Source: Chloroflexota bacterium (GTDB taxonomy: Bacteria; Chloroflexota; Anaerolineae; CG2-30-64-16). From it: a DNA stretch of 18,671 bases. Under the pieces are notes generated by a model that saw only the letters and a list, made by a program, of their open reading frames with translations, was not told the DNA's origin and made no database searches. Positions within the stretch are counted from its first letter, which is position 1, and each line of letters starts with the position of its first letter. This document shows, piece after piece, positions 1-7,744 of this stretch. The stretch spans positions 1-18,671 of the forward strand of contig JAKPQT010000642.1 in assembly GCA_029555885.1 (NCBI GenBank). The letters run 5' to 3'. The position numbers and the translations under genes are program-made.

Positions 1-969
1 GACCCGCACATCAAACGCTTCGAAGTGCTGCGCGAAGACGAGAACGAGGTCGTGGTGCGCACTGGCTTCGAGGCGGTCATCCGCAAGAAGCTGGCCGACC
101 CGATGCCCGCATTTCTCCACTTCGAGACGGACACCATGGAGAAGGTGGCCGCGTTCCAGTTCGACGACCCGTGGGATGAGCGGCGCTGGTTTGCTGGCGG
201 CGACAACCAGCTCGCAGGCGTCGGTGACGGGTTCGCGCGCAACTCCCCGCCGTGGATCGAGACCGTGAAGTCGCTGCACCCGGACATCCCGGTCTACGGC
301 AGCGTCTGCGAGGCGCATGAGACTCTGTGGCGCATCATCGGGTCGGAGAACGTCATGCTGTGGATCGGTCTATATCCCGATGAGCTGGGCCGGTTCATCG
401 AGCGCATCGGAGAATTCTGTGTCGAGCTGACGAAGGCGCAGATCAAGGCCGCCGGCGGGTTGATTGACGGCATGGTCGTTTGGGGCGATGTCGCCTATCG
501 CAAGGACGTCTTCTTCTCCCCGCGCTACTGGCGCAAGTACTTCAAGCCGGTCGTGACGGAGATCACCCGGGTATGCCACGACGCGGGCATCCCGGTCATT
601 TATCACGGCTGCGGCAACGTCAACCGGATCTTCGAGGACTACATCGAGACCGGCATCGATGCGTACAATCCGCTGGAGGCGAAGGCTGGGCTGGATGTCG
701 TAGATCTGCGCCGGCGCTTCGGTCACCGCATCGGTTTCTGCGGCAACCTGGACGTGCTGACCTGGGCCAACGGCACGCTGGACGAGTTGAGGGCGATGGT
801 GCTCACCAAGCTCAACGCAGCCAAGGGCGGCGGCTACATCGTGCAATCCGACCACTCTGTCCCGAGCAACGTGACCGGCGAGCGGTACGAGTACGTGGTG
901 AATCTCGTGCGCGAGTATGGCAAGTACCCGCTGCAACTGGGAGAGTATGACTTGCCAGACCTGGGCTGA
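1..969 (+). CDS. UroD-fold (MtaA/CmuA-like) protein, 5'-truncated
   Basis: The reading frame is open from the first base, so the true start lies upstream; 322 codons plus stop are visible. The sequence is typical of the uroporphyrinogen decarboxylase family that clusters with sugar and methyl-transfer genes, not of haem-pathway HemE. Counting from the first visible codon, an HxC motif sits at H202/C204 (YHGCGN) and another cysteine at C247 (FCGNLD). This resembles the His-x-Cys...Cys zinc site of the MtaA/CmuA methyltransferases. The C-terminal GGGYIVQSDHSVPSNV segment is also characteristic of the family. Family knowledge: such proteins bind zinc and activate thiols or handle methyl groups on corrinoids. 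No corrinoid protein is visible here, so substrate and reaction are unknown. The binding-protein gene starts 135 bp downstream, so co-transcription is likely. Family call firm, function open. Confidence 0.85.
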   Translation, partial: DPHIKRFEVLREDENEVVVRTGFEAVIRKKLADPMPAFLHFETDTMEKVAAFQFDDPWDERRWFAGGDNQLAGVGDGFARNSPPWIETVKSLHPDIPVYGSVCEAHETLWRIIGSENVMLWIGLYPDELGRFIERIGEFCVELTKAQIKAAGGLIDGMVVWGDVAYRKDVFFSPRYWRKYFKPVVTEITRVCHDAGIPVIYHGCGNVNRIFEDYIETGIDAYNPLEAKAGLDVVDLRRRFGHRIGFCGNLDVLTWANGTLDELRAMVLTKLNAAKGGGYIVQSDHSVPSNVTGERYEYVVNLVREYGKYPLQLGEYDLPDLG

Positions 970-1104
970 ACGGATCAGGAAGGAGGTGGTGCGCAAGACA
1001 TGCAACAAGCGCATCGGCAACAACAGCCAACACTGCCACATCGTTCCCATCGTGATGGCCAATCGTGGCCGTAATCCGTACGCTCATACCAAGGAGAGTC
1101 CAAA

Positions 1105-2478
1105 ATGGCTGAGAGAATTTCCCGACGCAGCTTTCTGAAGTTCGCGAGCCTGGCTGCAGGCGGCGCTGCCCTCGCCGGCTGCGCACCGCCCGCGGCAACG
1201 CCTGCCCCGGCCGTGGCCCCCGCGGAGGAGAAACCGGCCGAGAGCGCGCCTGCCCAGGCCCCCGCGGCCGCAGGCGGCTTTGCCGGCGTCACCGTCAAGA
1301 TGCACGCCATCAGCGGCGGTAACTACGAGCAGCTCTATACCACCATCCCCGCGTGGGAAGAGGCGAACGGCGCGAAGGTCGAGATTGTCTTCAAGGGCAA
1401 TGGCTTCGAGACCGATAAGCGCCTGGTGCAGGACTTCGCCGCGGGCACGGTCGACTACGATGTGTGCTGGGATCACACCAGCTTCTTCTCGCAATATGTC
1501 AAGGCAGACGGCCTTGAGCCGCTCGACGGCTACTTCACCGCAGACGAGATCTCCGATTTCATTCCGAGACTGCTGGACGCCGGCCGCCGGGACGGCAAGC
1601 TATGGCTGATTCCGCGGCACTATGACATCTCGCTGATGCAGTTCCGGACCGACCTGGAGGGTCTGACTGCACCGGCCACCTGGGATGAGTTCAAGGAAAC
1701 GGCCATCAAGTTCACCGACCCGGCCAAGGGCATCTATGGCACGCAGTTCGCAGGCAAAGAAGAGGCCCTGACCGGGCGGTTCTACGAAGTGTTCACGGCA
1801 GAGGGCGGCTCGCTCTTCGATGATAAGTGGGAGCCGACCTTCAACAGTGCGGCCGGCGTCAAGGCCGCGACCATGTTTGCGGACCTCTACAAGGCGAAGG
1901 CCATGCCGCCCGGCATGACGAACTTTGTCTGGGACGATGTCGCCAAGAACTTCGCCAACGGCACCATCGCCCTCTACACCGAATGGCCCGGCTGGTACGG
2001 CTACTTCCAGGACCCGGCCAGCAGCCAGGTCGCGGGCAAGTTCGACTACGAGCGGCAGCCGATGGGCGATGGCGGCATCCATGGCGGCTGGGCCGGGGCG
2101 CACGGCTTCTCCGTGACCAAGGCCAGCCAGCACAAGGACGCGGCCGTCTCGCTGATCAAGCATCTGACCAGCCCGGAAAGTCTGACCATCGAATCGGAGA
2201 CAGGCCTGCTCGTCGCACGCCAGAGTGTCTTCGACAAGGTCATCGAAAAGGCAGCGGGATCGGGTGTGCCGCTCGACAAGAAGCGGCTGGACCTGGTGCT
2301 GCTCGCCGCGCAGGAAGACCTGAAGACGCCGCCCCTGATCGCGGAGTGGCTGCCCATGTCGAATATCTTCTATCCCATCATGCAGAAGATCATCCTGGGC
2401 GACGTTGAGCCGAAGGCCGGCCTGGATGATGCGGTCGTGCAGGTGCGGAAGCTGATGGACGACGCCGGGTACTATTAA
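1105..2478 (+). CDS. Sugar ABC transporter substrate-binding lipoprotein (family 1)
   Basis: A 457-residue extracellular solute-binding protein that captures a carbohydrate for the permeases encoded just downstream. The N-terminus shows a twin-arginine motif (SRRSFLK, residues 6-12), a hydrophobic stretch and a lipobox LAGC with C26 as the lipid-attachment cysteine. This suggests Tat export and membrane anchoring. An Ala/Pro/Glu-rich linker (about residues 27-57) separates the anchor from the binding domain. The body carries family-1 traits such as TWDEFKETA and an ALYTEWPGWYGYF stretch rich in aromatics, as in sugar-binding clefts. The start follows AAGGAGAG at 1091-1098 with good spacing. 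The ligand cannot be read from sequence; the neighbouring isomerase and kinase suggest a 6-deoxyhexose or a glycoside containing one. A large palindrome follows the stop codon and may raise expression over the permeases. Confidence 0.93.
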   Translation: MAERISRRSFLKFASLAAGGAALAGCAPPAATPAPAVAPAEEKPAESAPAQAPAAAGGFAGVTVKMHAISGGNYEQLYTTIPAWEEANGAKVEIVFKGNGFETDKRLVQDFAAGTVDYDVCWDHTSFFSQYVKADGLEPLDGYFTADEISDFIPRLLDAGRRDGKLWLIPRHYDISLMQFRTDLEGLTAPATWDEFKETAIKFTDPAKGIYGTQFAGKEEALTGRFYEVFTAEGGSLFDDKWEPTFNSAAGVKAATMFADLYKAKAMPPGMTNFVWDDVAKNFANGTIALYTEWPGWYGYFQDPASSQVAGKFDYERQPMGDGGIHGGWAGAHGFSVTKASQHKDAAVSLIKHLTSPESLTIESETGLLVARQSVFDKVIEKAAGSGVPLDKKRLDLVLLAAQEDLKTPPLIAEWLPMSNIFYPIMQKIILGDVEPKAGLDDAVVQVRKLMDDAGYY

Positions 2479-2487
2479 TCCATTCGC

Positions 2488-2529
2488 GTTGGTCTGTCGA
2501 ATGCGGCGCGCCGCATTCGACAGACCAAC
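2488..2529. repeat. 42-bp perfect palindrome between binding protein and permease
   Basis: Two 21-base arms are exact reverse complements with no spacer (left 2488-2508, right 2509-2529), beginning 10 bases after the binding-protein stop and ending 35 bases before the permease start. In RNA this would fold into a very stable GC-rich stem. No U-run follows (the next bases are ACCCTGC), so it is not a standard intrinsic terminator. By analogy with malE-malF intergenic structures, it may protect the upstream mRNA from 3' exonucleases or attenuate read-through, giving more binding protein than permease. A protein-binding site or cruciform is the alternative. The structure is certain from sequence; the role is inferred. 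Confidence 0.85.
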
Positions 2530-2564
2530 ACCCTGCATCGGGAATTCGTCGCCCTGGAGGATTC

Positions 2565-3506
2565 ATGACCGCACAAACCCTGACCAGGAACACGCAGACA
2601 ACTCGGACCCGCCACTCGGGTTCGGCAGAGAGTCGCTTGCTGCCGCTTGCACTCCTGCTCCCCGGCCTCGCCGTGCTGCTGGCAGTGATCGGGTTCCCGA
2701 TGCTCTACTCGCTCTACCTGAGCTTTACGGACTACACGCTCACCACCGCGCGCAACTTTCACTTTGTCGGGCTGGAAAACTACCTTATCCTGGTGCAGGA
2801 CCCGATCTTCTGGCAGGCGTTTGGCCGCACCGTGCTCTTCATGACGCTGGCCGTCAATCTGGAATTCATCATCGGCCTCGGCATCGCGCAGCTCATGGCC
2901 AAGGCCATCCGCGGCCGCGGCGCACTGCGCACCATCATTATGATGCCGATGATGTTTGCCCCCATCCTGGTCGGCTTCATGTTCAAGTGGGCCTTCAACG
3001 ACCAGGTCGGGCTGGTCAACAACATCCTGTTCAGCCTGACCGGCCGACCCCAGATCATTCCCTGGCTGGTCGACGTGCCCCTCGGCTTCATCGCGCTGCT
3101 GGTGGCCGAAATCTGGATGAGCACGCCCTTTATGGTCATCATCCTGGAGGCAGGCATCCTTTCGTTGCCCGTCGAGCCATTCGAGGCCGCCGAGGTTGAC
3201 GGCGCGTCGGGCTGGCAGAAGTTCCGCATGTTGACCCTGCCGATGATTATGCCGTTCGTCTACACGGCGATGGCTATCCGCTCACTGGACCTGGCGCGCG
3301 TGTATGATGTCGTCCGCATCATGACCGACGGTGGGCCGGGCAACCGCACCGAGCTCATCTGGACCTACGTCTACCGCCTGTCATTCTCCGGGCACAATTT
3401 CGCCCTCGGCAGCGCCATGTCGTACGTGACCGTCATCATCAGCTTCCTGTTTACGTGGTACCTGTTCCGAAACGTCCTGAGGAGCCGGTGGGAGGGACAA
3501 CGATGA
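2565..3506 (+). CDS. Sugar ABC transporter permease (MalF/UgpA type)
   Basis: A 313-residue inner-membrane permease, one half of the translocation pore. Hydrophobic segments are visible at about residues 22-50, 82-105, 118-140, 168-190 and 280-302, matching the six-helix plan of this family (one weaker helix lies around 215-240). The cytoplasmic EAA loop that docks the ATPase starts at E207 (EAAEVDGASGWQKFRMLTLP). The start is set by GGAGG at 2556-2560, five bases before ATG; the length is normal. The stop overlaps the next permease start by four bases (ATGA), a sign of translational coupling. No ATPase gene lies in the window, so a shared MsmK/MalK-type ATPase encoded elsewhere is likely (inference). 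Confidence 0.93.
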   Translation: MTAQTLTRNTQTTRTRHSGSAESRLLPLALLLPGLAVLLAVIGFPMLYSLYLSFTDYTLTTARNFHFVGLENYLILVQDPIFWQAFGRTVLFMTLAVNLEFIIGLGIAQLMAKAIRGRGALRTIIMMPMMFAPILVGFMFKWAFNDQVGLVNNILFSLTGRPQIIPWLVDVPLGFIALLVAEIWMSTPFMVIILEAGILSLPVEPFEAAEVDGASGWQKFRMLTLPMIMPFVYTAMAIRSLDLARVYDVVRIMTDGGPGNRTELIWTYVYRLSFSGHNFALGSAMSYVTVIISFLFTWYLFRNVLRSRWEGQR

Positions 3507-4411
3507 GAGGCGCGCTCGCACAACCGCAGGTGCGTGACCGGGCCGGCCGCCGCCGCTACTGGACCGACACGGCGCGTGACATCCTGCTGTATTTCATCAT
3601 CCTGCTCTTCTTCCTGCCGGTCGTGTGGATTGTGTTGACCTCCATCCGGCCCAACATCGAGATCAACTCGCGGCCGCCGGTGTGGATTCCCGCGCGCCTG
3701 GACTTCGACTCCTACAAAATCCTGCTCGGCATGCCCGTACCGGAAGGTGCGTTCGGCATGGGGTCGCAGATTCCGTTCGAGCGTTACGCCGGCAACTCCG
3801 CGGTCATTGCCCTGACCAGCACGTTCTTCTCGCTTATCCTGGGCGTGCTCGCCGGCTACGTCTTCGCGCGCTTTCGCTTCCGAGGCAAGAACGGCGTCTT
3901 TCTGTCCATGATGCTGATGCGCGCAGTGCCTGGCGTCGCGTTGAGCCTGCCGCTGTTCATCCTGTTCGCGCGGCTGGGCCTCTCCGATAAGCTTGCCGGC
4001 ATGATTGTGGCGTATACTGCGCTCAACATCCCGTTCACCGCGTGGCTGATGGATGGCTTTTTCCGCGCCATCCCCGAAGAGCTATCGGAGGCCGCAGTCA
4101 TCGACGGGTGCTCGCGCTGGGGTGCGCTCGTCCGCGTAGACCTGCCCCTGGCATTGCCCGGCGTCGCGGCCAGCGGCATCTTTGCCTTTCTGACCTGCTG
4201 GAACGAGTTCGCGCTGGCGTCGGTCATCACGCGCACGCCCGCGTCGCGCACGTTCCCGCCCGCCCTTTATGAGTTCACGGGTTCGTTCGTCACGGACTGG
4301 CGCGGCATGACCGCTATGTCGGTGATGATGTTGATACCGTCGATCATCTTCGTCGCCCTCGTGCAACGCCAGCTCGTCCAGGGCCTCGCATCGGGCGCGA
4401 TGAAGGGGTAA
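3503..4411 (+). CDS. Sugar ABC transporter permease (MalG/UgpE type)
   Basis: The second permease subunit, 302 residues from the ATG at 3503. The frame is open further upstream to 3455. The ATG is preferred because GGAGGG at 3490-3495 lies just upstream and the ATGA overlap with the previous stop is typical of coupled permease pairs. A strongly hydrophobic first helix (ILLYFIILLFFLPVVWIVL) is followed by the periplasmic NIEINSRPPVW region usual in MalG-type proteins. Further helices follow, and an EAA loop starts at E196 (EAAVIDGCSRWGALVRVDLP). The C-terminus (QRQLVQGLASGAMKG) is the standard ending of this family. It acts in the membrane with the preceding permease and binding protein. The specific sugar is unknown. 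Confidence 0.93.
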   Translation: MRGALAQPQVRDRAGRRRYWTDTARDILLYFIILLFFLPVVWIVLTSIRPNIEINSRPPVWIPARLDFDSYKILLGMPVPEGAFGMGSQIPFERYAGNSAVIALTSTFFSLILGVLAGYVFARFRFRGKNGVFLSMMLMRAVPGVALSLPLFILFARLGLSDKLAGMIVAYTALNIPFTAWLMDGFFRAIPEELSEAAVIDGCSRWGALVRVDLPLALPGVAASGIFAFLTCWNEFALASVITRTPASRTFPPALYEFTGSFVTDWRGMTAMSVMMLIPSIIFVALVQRQLVQGLASGAMKG

Positions 4412-4438
4412 TCCTAGTAGTCTTGAGGAGGCACTTTC

Positions 4439-6160
4439 ATGGGAAATGCAGTTGCACTGCCTGAGTCGGTCGAGAAGTTCGAGCGTAATGTGCCCGCGAT
4501 CGGGGTCTTCGTTGCCGGTGACCCCCGCATCGATGAGCCGAGTCGCCAACGCTGCCGAAACATCTGCAAGATGGTGGCGAGTGTTCTGGCCGACCGCGTC
4601 AAGCTGCCTGACGGCACACCGGCCAAAGTCGTTTGGGCCCCCATCCTGGTGGACGGCGAGGCCCAGGCCGATATCGTCGCCAAGCAGTTCCAGGATGCCG
4701 GCGTCAAAGTACTTGTTTGCGCCCCGGACACCTGGGCCTTTCCGCAGTTGAGCGTCATCTCACTGCTCCAGCAGTTCCCGAAGGACACGCCGATTAACTT
4801 CACCTGTGGCAACAGCGGCCCCAAGCCCGGCGTCGTGTTCGCCCACGCCATCAACGGCGCAGTCATGCAGTACGGCAAGATGTCGCACCTGAACGTCGGC
4901 TCCTGGCCCGACACCGGCCTCGATCCGCAGATGACCGAGGGCACAGCGCAGGCGCTGGTGGACTGGGCGCAGGCTGCGCTGGCAACCCAGGCGCTGAAGG
5001 GCCGTCGGGTCGTCATCTTTGGGCACGATAGCATGGGCATGGAAACCGCGCTGGCGCACATCATCCCGACCCGCCGGCAGTTCGGCATCGAAATCACCCG
5101 GCTCGATATGAAGCTCCTGGCCGACATGCTCAACAAGAAAGCGTACAACGCAGAGGAACTCAAGGCGCTGCGGGCTTTCGTCAACGATCACCTGGGCGAC
5201 CGGCTGGATATCAAGGATGATGCGCAGTCGGGCCGCTTCGACCAGAGCCTCGCACTGTACCTCATCGCTCGCGACTTGCTGCGCGACCTCAACGCGGTCG
5301 GCGGCGGGTTTATGAGCCAGCTCGAATGGGGCTCCGATCCGCGCGGCATCCCCCTGCCCGTGGCCGACGCAATGGAGTCATTCTTCAACTCGACCTTCGA
5401 CCACAACGGTCGCAAGGTGCCCACCCCGTTCGCCACCGAAGCCGACGTGCAGGGCCTGCTGACCATGCTGTTCTTCTCCGCGCTGACGGGCGGCCAACCG
5501 CCGCTCTTCATGGACTTCCGCAAGGTGTGGGAGCCCTGGGAGGTCAAGACGCTGGCCGAACGCATCGGCTACACGCTGCCGCAGGATGCTGCGTGGGCAC
5601 AAAAGGGCTTTGTCGACGGCGACAATTCCGGCTCTGCATCGCTCGACTGGGCCGCAGCGCCCGGCGCCAGCATCGCGGAAATCATGGCGGGCGTCAGCAT
5701 GCCGCAGGCCGATCCGGGCTACTTCCCCGGCCTCGGTAACTCCGTGACGTTCGTCTCCCCTGGCGGGCTGGAAGGCATTGCGGGTCGCCTCACCTATAGC
5801 GACCTGGCCGGTATGTTCAGCCTGAGTTGGGATGAGGCCGCGACGGCCGAGATTCCGGAGCCGATGGCATCGGCAGTCTGCCAGCTTACAACCGCCGAAT
5901 GGCCGCACACCTTCGTCGTGCCGAAGTATGCGACGATGAGCGAATACAAGCACCTGCCGCCCGCCAACCACTTCCACATGGTGCAGGGGCTCACCCCCGC
6001 GCGGCTGGAATACTGGATGGACCTGAACTGCGTCCTCTCGCAGGCGAACTGGGCCGCCCGACCTGCGTACATCGAAGGCGTTGACCGCCCGCTGCCGCTC
6101 ATCTACGCGGCCAACGGCGGCGAGAACAATGCGAAGTTGATGTTGGGCAAGAAGCTGTAG
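4439..6160 (+). CDS. L-fucose isomerase family protein
   Basis: A 573-residue cytoplasmic aldose-ketose isomerase related to FucI (about 590 residues in E. coli), which converts L-fucose to L-fuculose and accepts D-arabinose. Landmarks recalled from E. coli FucI can be placed. ATEADVQG supplies E334 (FucI E337), MDFRKVW supplies D359 (FucI D361), NSGSASLD matches the FucI INSGSAALDG block, and ANHFH supplies H511 (FucI H528). These are the Mn-binding and catalytic positions, so activity is likely. The N-terminal part is divergent and carries GHDSMGME, like the FucI GGVSMGI segment. The start is backed by GAGGAG at 4424-4429. It sits between transporter and kinase genes as expected for sugar catabolism. 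The true substrate may be another 6-deoxy or C4-related aldose, because overall similarity to FucI is moderate. Confidence 0.85.
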   Translation: MGNAVALPESVEKFERNVPAIGVFVAGDPRIDEPSRQRCRNICKMVASVLADRVKLPDGTPAKVVWAPILVDGEAQADIVAKQFQDAGVKVLVCAPDTWAFPQLSVISLLQQFPKDTPINFTCGNSGPKPGVVFAHAINGAVMQYGKMSHLNVGSWPDTGLDPQMTEGTAQALVDWAQAALATQALKGRRVVIFGHDSMGMETALAHIIPTRRQFGIEITRLDMKLLADMLNKKAYNAEELKALRAFVNDHLGDRLDIKDDAQSGRFDQSLALYLIARDLLRDLNAVGGGFMSQLEWGSDPRGIPLPVADAMESFFNSTFDHNGRKVPTPFATEADVQGLLTMLFFSALTGGQPPLFMDFRKVWEPWEVKTLAERIGYTLPQDAAWAQKGFVDGDNSGSASLDWAAAPGASIAEIMAGVSMPQADPGYFPGLGNSVTFVSPGGLEGIAGRLTYSDLAGMFSLSWDEAATAEIPEPMASAVCQLTTAEWPHTFVVPKYATMSEYKHLPPANHFHMVQGLTPARLEYWMDLNCVLSQANWAARPAYIEGVDRPLPLIYAANGGENNAKLMLGKKL

Positions 6161-6168
6161 GGATTAGA

Positions 6169-6232
6169 AACGAGTAATGAGTGACGAGTAATCCAACGGC
6201 ACACGGGGTTTACTCGTTACTCGTTACTCGTT
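6169..6232 (+). repeat. Heptanucleotide-repeat hairpin upstream of the kinase
   Basis: The 86-bp gap between isomerase and kinase holds a 23-bp stem (6169-6191 with 6210-6232) around an 18-nt loop. Two of the pairs are G-U and there is no mismatch inside the stem. The right arm is an exact tandem of TTACTCG at 6210, 6217 and 6224 plus a partial fourth copy. The left arm is three heptads of the complementary type (CGAGTAA, TGAGTGA, CGAGTAA). The arms are AT-richer than the surrounding genes. The kinase Shine-Dalgarno GGAGGG (6235-6240) lies just past the stem, so the fold could tune kinase translation or shield upstream mRNA. Short tandem heptamer repeats are known dispersed elements in some bacterial genomes; whether this is one of them cannot be told from a single copy. 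Confidence 0.85.
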
Positions 6233-6246
6233 ACGGAGGGCCATTC

Positions 6247-7743
6247 ATGACCATGACGCGCAACTACGTGGCGCTGGACCTCGGTGCATCCGGCGGCCGC
6301 GCCATTATCGGGCGATTCGACGGCAGCCGACTCGCGCTGGAAGAAGTGCACCGCTTCGCCAACGGCCCCGTGCAGGTACCCGTGGCTGGCGGTTCCAGCC
6401 TGCACTGGGACATCCTGGACCTCTTTGCACAGATCAAACAGGGCATCGCCAAGGCGGTCACTTGCTGCGGGTCCGGGCTATCCGGCGTCGGGCTGGACAC
6501 CTGGGGCGTGGACTACGCGCTGCTCGACGGCCAGGACCGACTGCTCGGCAATCCATACCACTACCGCGACAGCCGCACGGAAGGGATGCTGGATGAGATG
6601 TTCCGCCGCGTGCCGAAGGCCGAGGTCTTCGGTGCAACCGGTATCCAGTTCATGGACCTGAACACCCTCGTCCAGCTCTATGCCGCGTCCGTGCGCCGCG
6701 AGCCGGCGCTGGACGCCGCGAAAACCCTGCTGTTCGTACCTGACCTGCTGAACTTCTGGCTGGCAGGTCGCAAGGTCAACGAGTACACCATCGCCAGCAC
6801 CAGCCAGGCGCTCGACCCGTTCACGCGCACCTGGGCGACGGGCCTGCTCGAACGCCTCGGCATCCCGATGCACATCTTCAGCCAGGAAATTGTCCCGCCA
6901 GGGACCGTGTTGGGCGAGCTGCTGCCGTGGGTGGCCGAGGAAACCGGTGCGCGGGGCGTCAAGCTCGTCGCGCCGGGCACGCACGACACCGCATCCGCGG
7001 TGGCCGCGGTACCAGCGGAAGGCCATGACCATGCGTATCTCAGTTCCGGCACCTGGTCGCTGATCGGCGTCGAAACACCGCAGCCCGTCGTCAACGATAC
7101 CGCACTTGCGCTCAATTTCACCAACGAGGGCGGCGTCTGCGACACCATCCGGCTGCTCAAGAACATCACCGGCCTGTGGCTCATCCAGGAGTGCCGGCGG
7201 AACTGGCAGCAGGCGGGGCAGCGGCTCTCGTGGGATGAGATCGTCCAGCTTGCAGCGGCCGCGCCCGCGTTCACTGCATTCGTGGATGTGGACGCGCCGG
7301 ACTTTGCGCGGCCCGGCGACATGCCCGGCCGTGTTCGCGCCTACTGCGAGCGGACGGGCCAACCTGTGCCGCAGGACAACGGGACGGTGGCGCGCGTCGT
7401 GTTCGAGAGCCTTGCGCTGAAGTACCGCAGCGTCACCGAAATGCTCGAGACGCTGACCGGCAAGCGCGTGGGCGTGCTCCACATCGTCGGCGGCGGCACG
7501 CAGAACCGCCTGCTCAGCCAGTTCGCCGCGAACGCGCTGGGCCGGCCCGTCATTGCCGGGCCGATCGAGGCGACCGCCATCGGCAACCTGCTGATGCAGA
7601 TGCTCGCGGTTGGAGACATCGGCTCGCTGGTCGAGGGGCGCGAGGTCGTCCGCCGCTCGTTCCCGACGCAGACGTTCGAGGCGCAGGAGACGGCTGCGTG
7701 GAACGATGCGTATGCGCGGTTTGTCACGCTGGTTGGAAAATAA
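6247..7743 (+). CDS. rhaB: Rhamnulokinase-type FGGY carbohydrate kinase
   Basis: A 498-residue sugar kinase closely resembling RhaB, which phosphorylates L-rhamnulose at O1 with ATP. From the ATG at 6247 the N-terminal phosphate loop reads ALDLGASGGR. Then come GLDTWGVDYALLD near residue 82 and the YRDSRTEGM and GIQFMDLNTL blocks. THDTASAV supplies the likely catalytic base D247 (RhaB SHDTASAV). AYLSSGTWSLIG, LKNITGLWLIQE, HIVGGGTQN and GPIEATAIGN follow, all as in RhaB. An earlier in-frame GTG at 6181 lies inside the hairpin; ATG 6247 is preferred because GGAGGG at 6235-6240 sits six bases upstream. Pairing with a FucI-type rather than RhaA-type isomerase leaves the ketose uncertain: L-rhamnulose, L-fuculose or an epimer. 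Family assignment is strong; substrate is inferred. Confidence 0.88.
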   Translation: MTMTRNYVALDLGASGGRAIIGRFDGSRLALEEVHRFANGPVQVPVAGGSSLHWDILDLFAQIKQGIAKAVTCCGSGLSGVGLDTWGVDYALLDGQDRLLGNPYHYRDSRTEGMLDEMFRRVPKAEVFGATGIQFMDLNTLVQLYAASVRREPALDAAKTLLFVPDLLNFWLAGRKVNEYTIASTSQALDPFTRTWATGLLERLGIPMHIFSQEIVPPGTVLGELLPWVAEETGARGVKLVAPGTHDTASAVAAVPAEGHDHAYLSSGTWSLIGVETPQPVVNDTALALNFTNEGGVCDTIRLLKNITGLWLIQECRRNWQQAGQRLSWDEIVQLAAAAPAFTAFVDVDAPDFARPGDMPGRVRAYCERTGQPVPQDNGTVARVVFESLALKYRSVTEMLETLTGKRVGVLHIVGGGTQNRLLSQFAANALGRPVIAGPIEATAIGNLLMQMLAVGDIGSLVEGREVVRRSFPTQTFEAQETAAWNDAYARFVTLVGK

Positions 7744-7744
7744 T

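Noticed and set aside
370..1062. Antisense open frame over the first UroD gene and the following gap
   Set aside because: No domain, and the conserved HxC...C motif lies on the + strand.
917..1138. Short + strand frame bridging the UroD end and the binding-protein start
   Set aside because: It overlaps both genes in another frame and has no plausible start signal or similarity.
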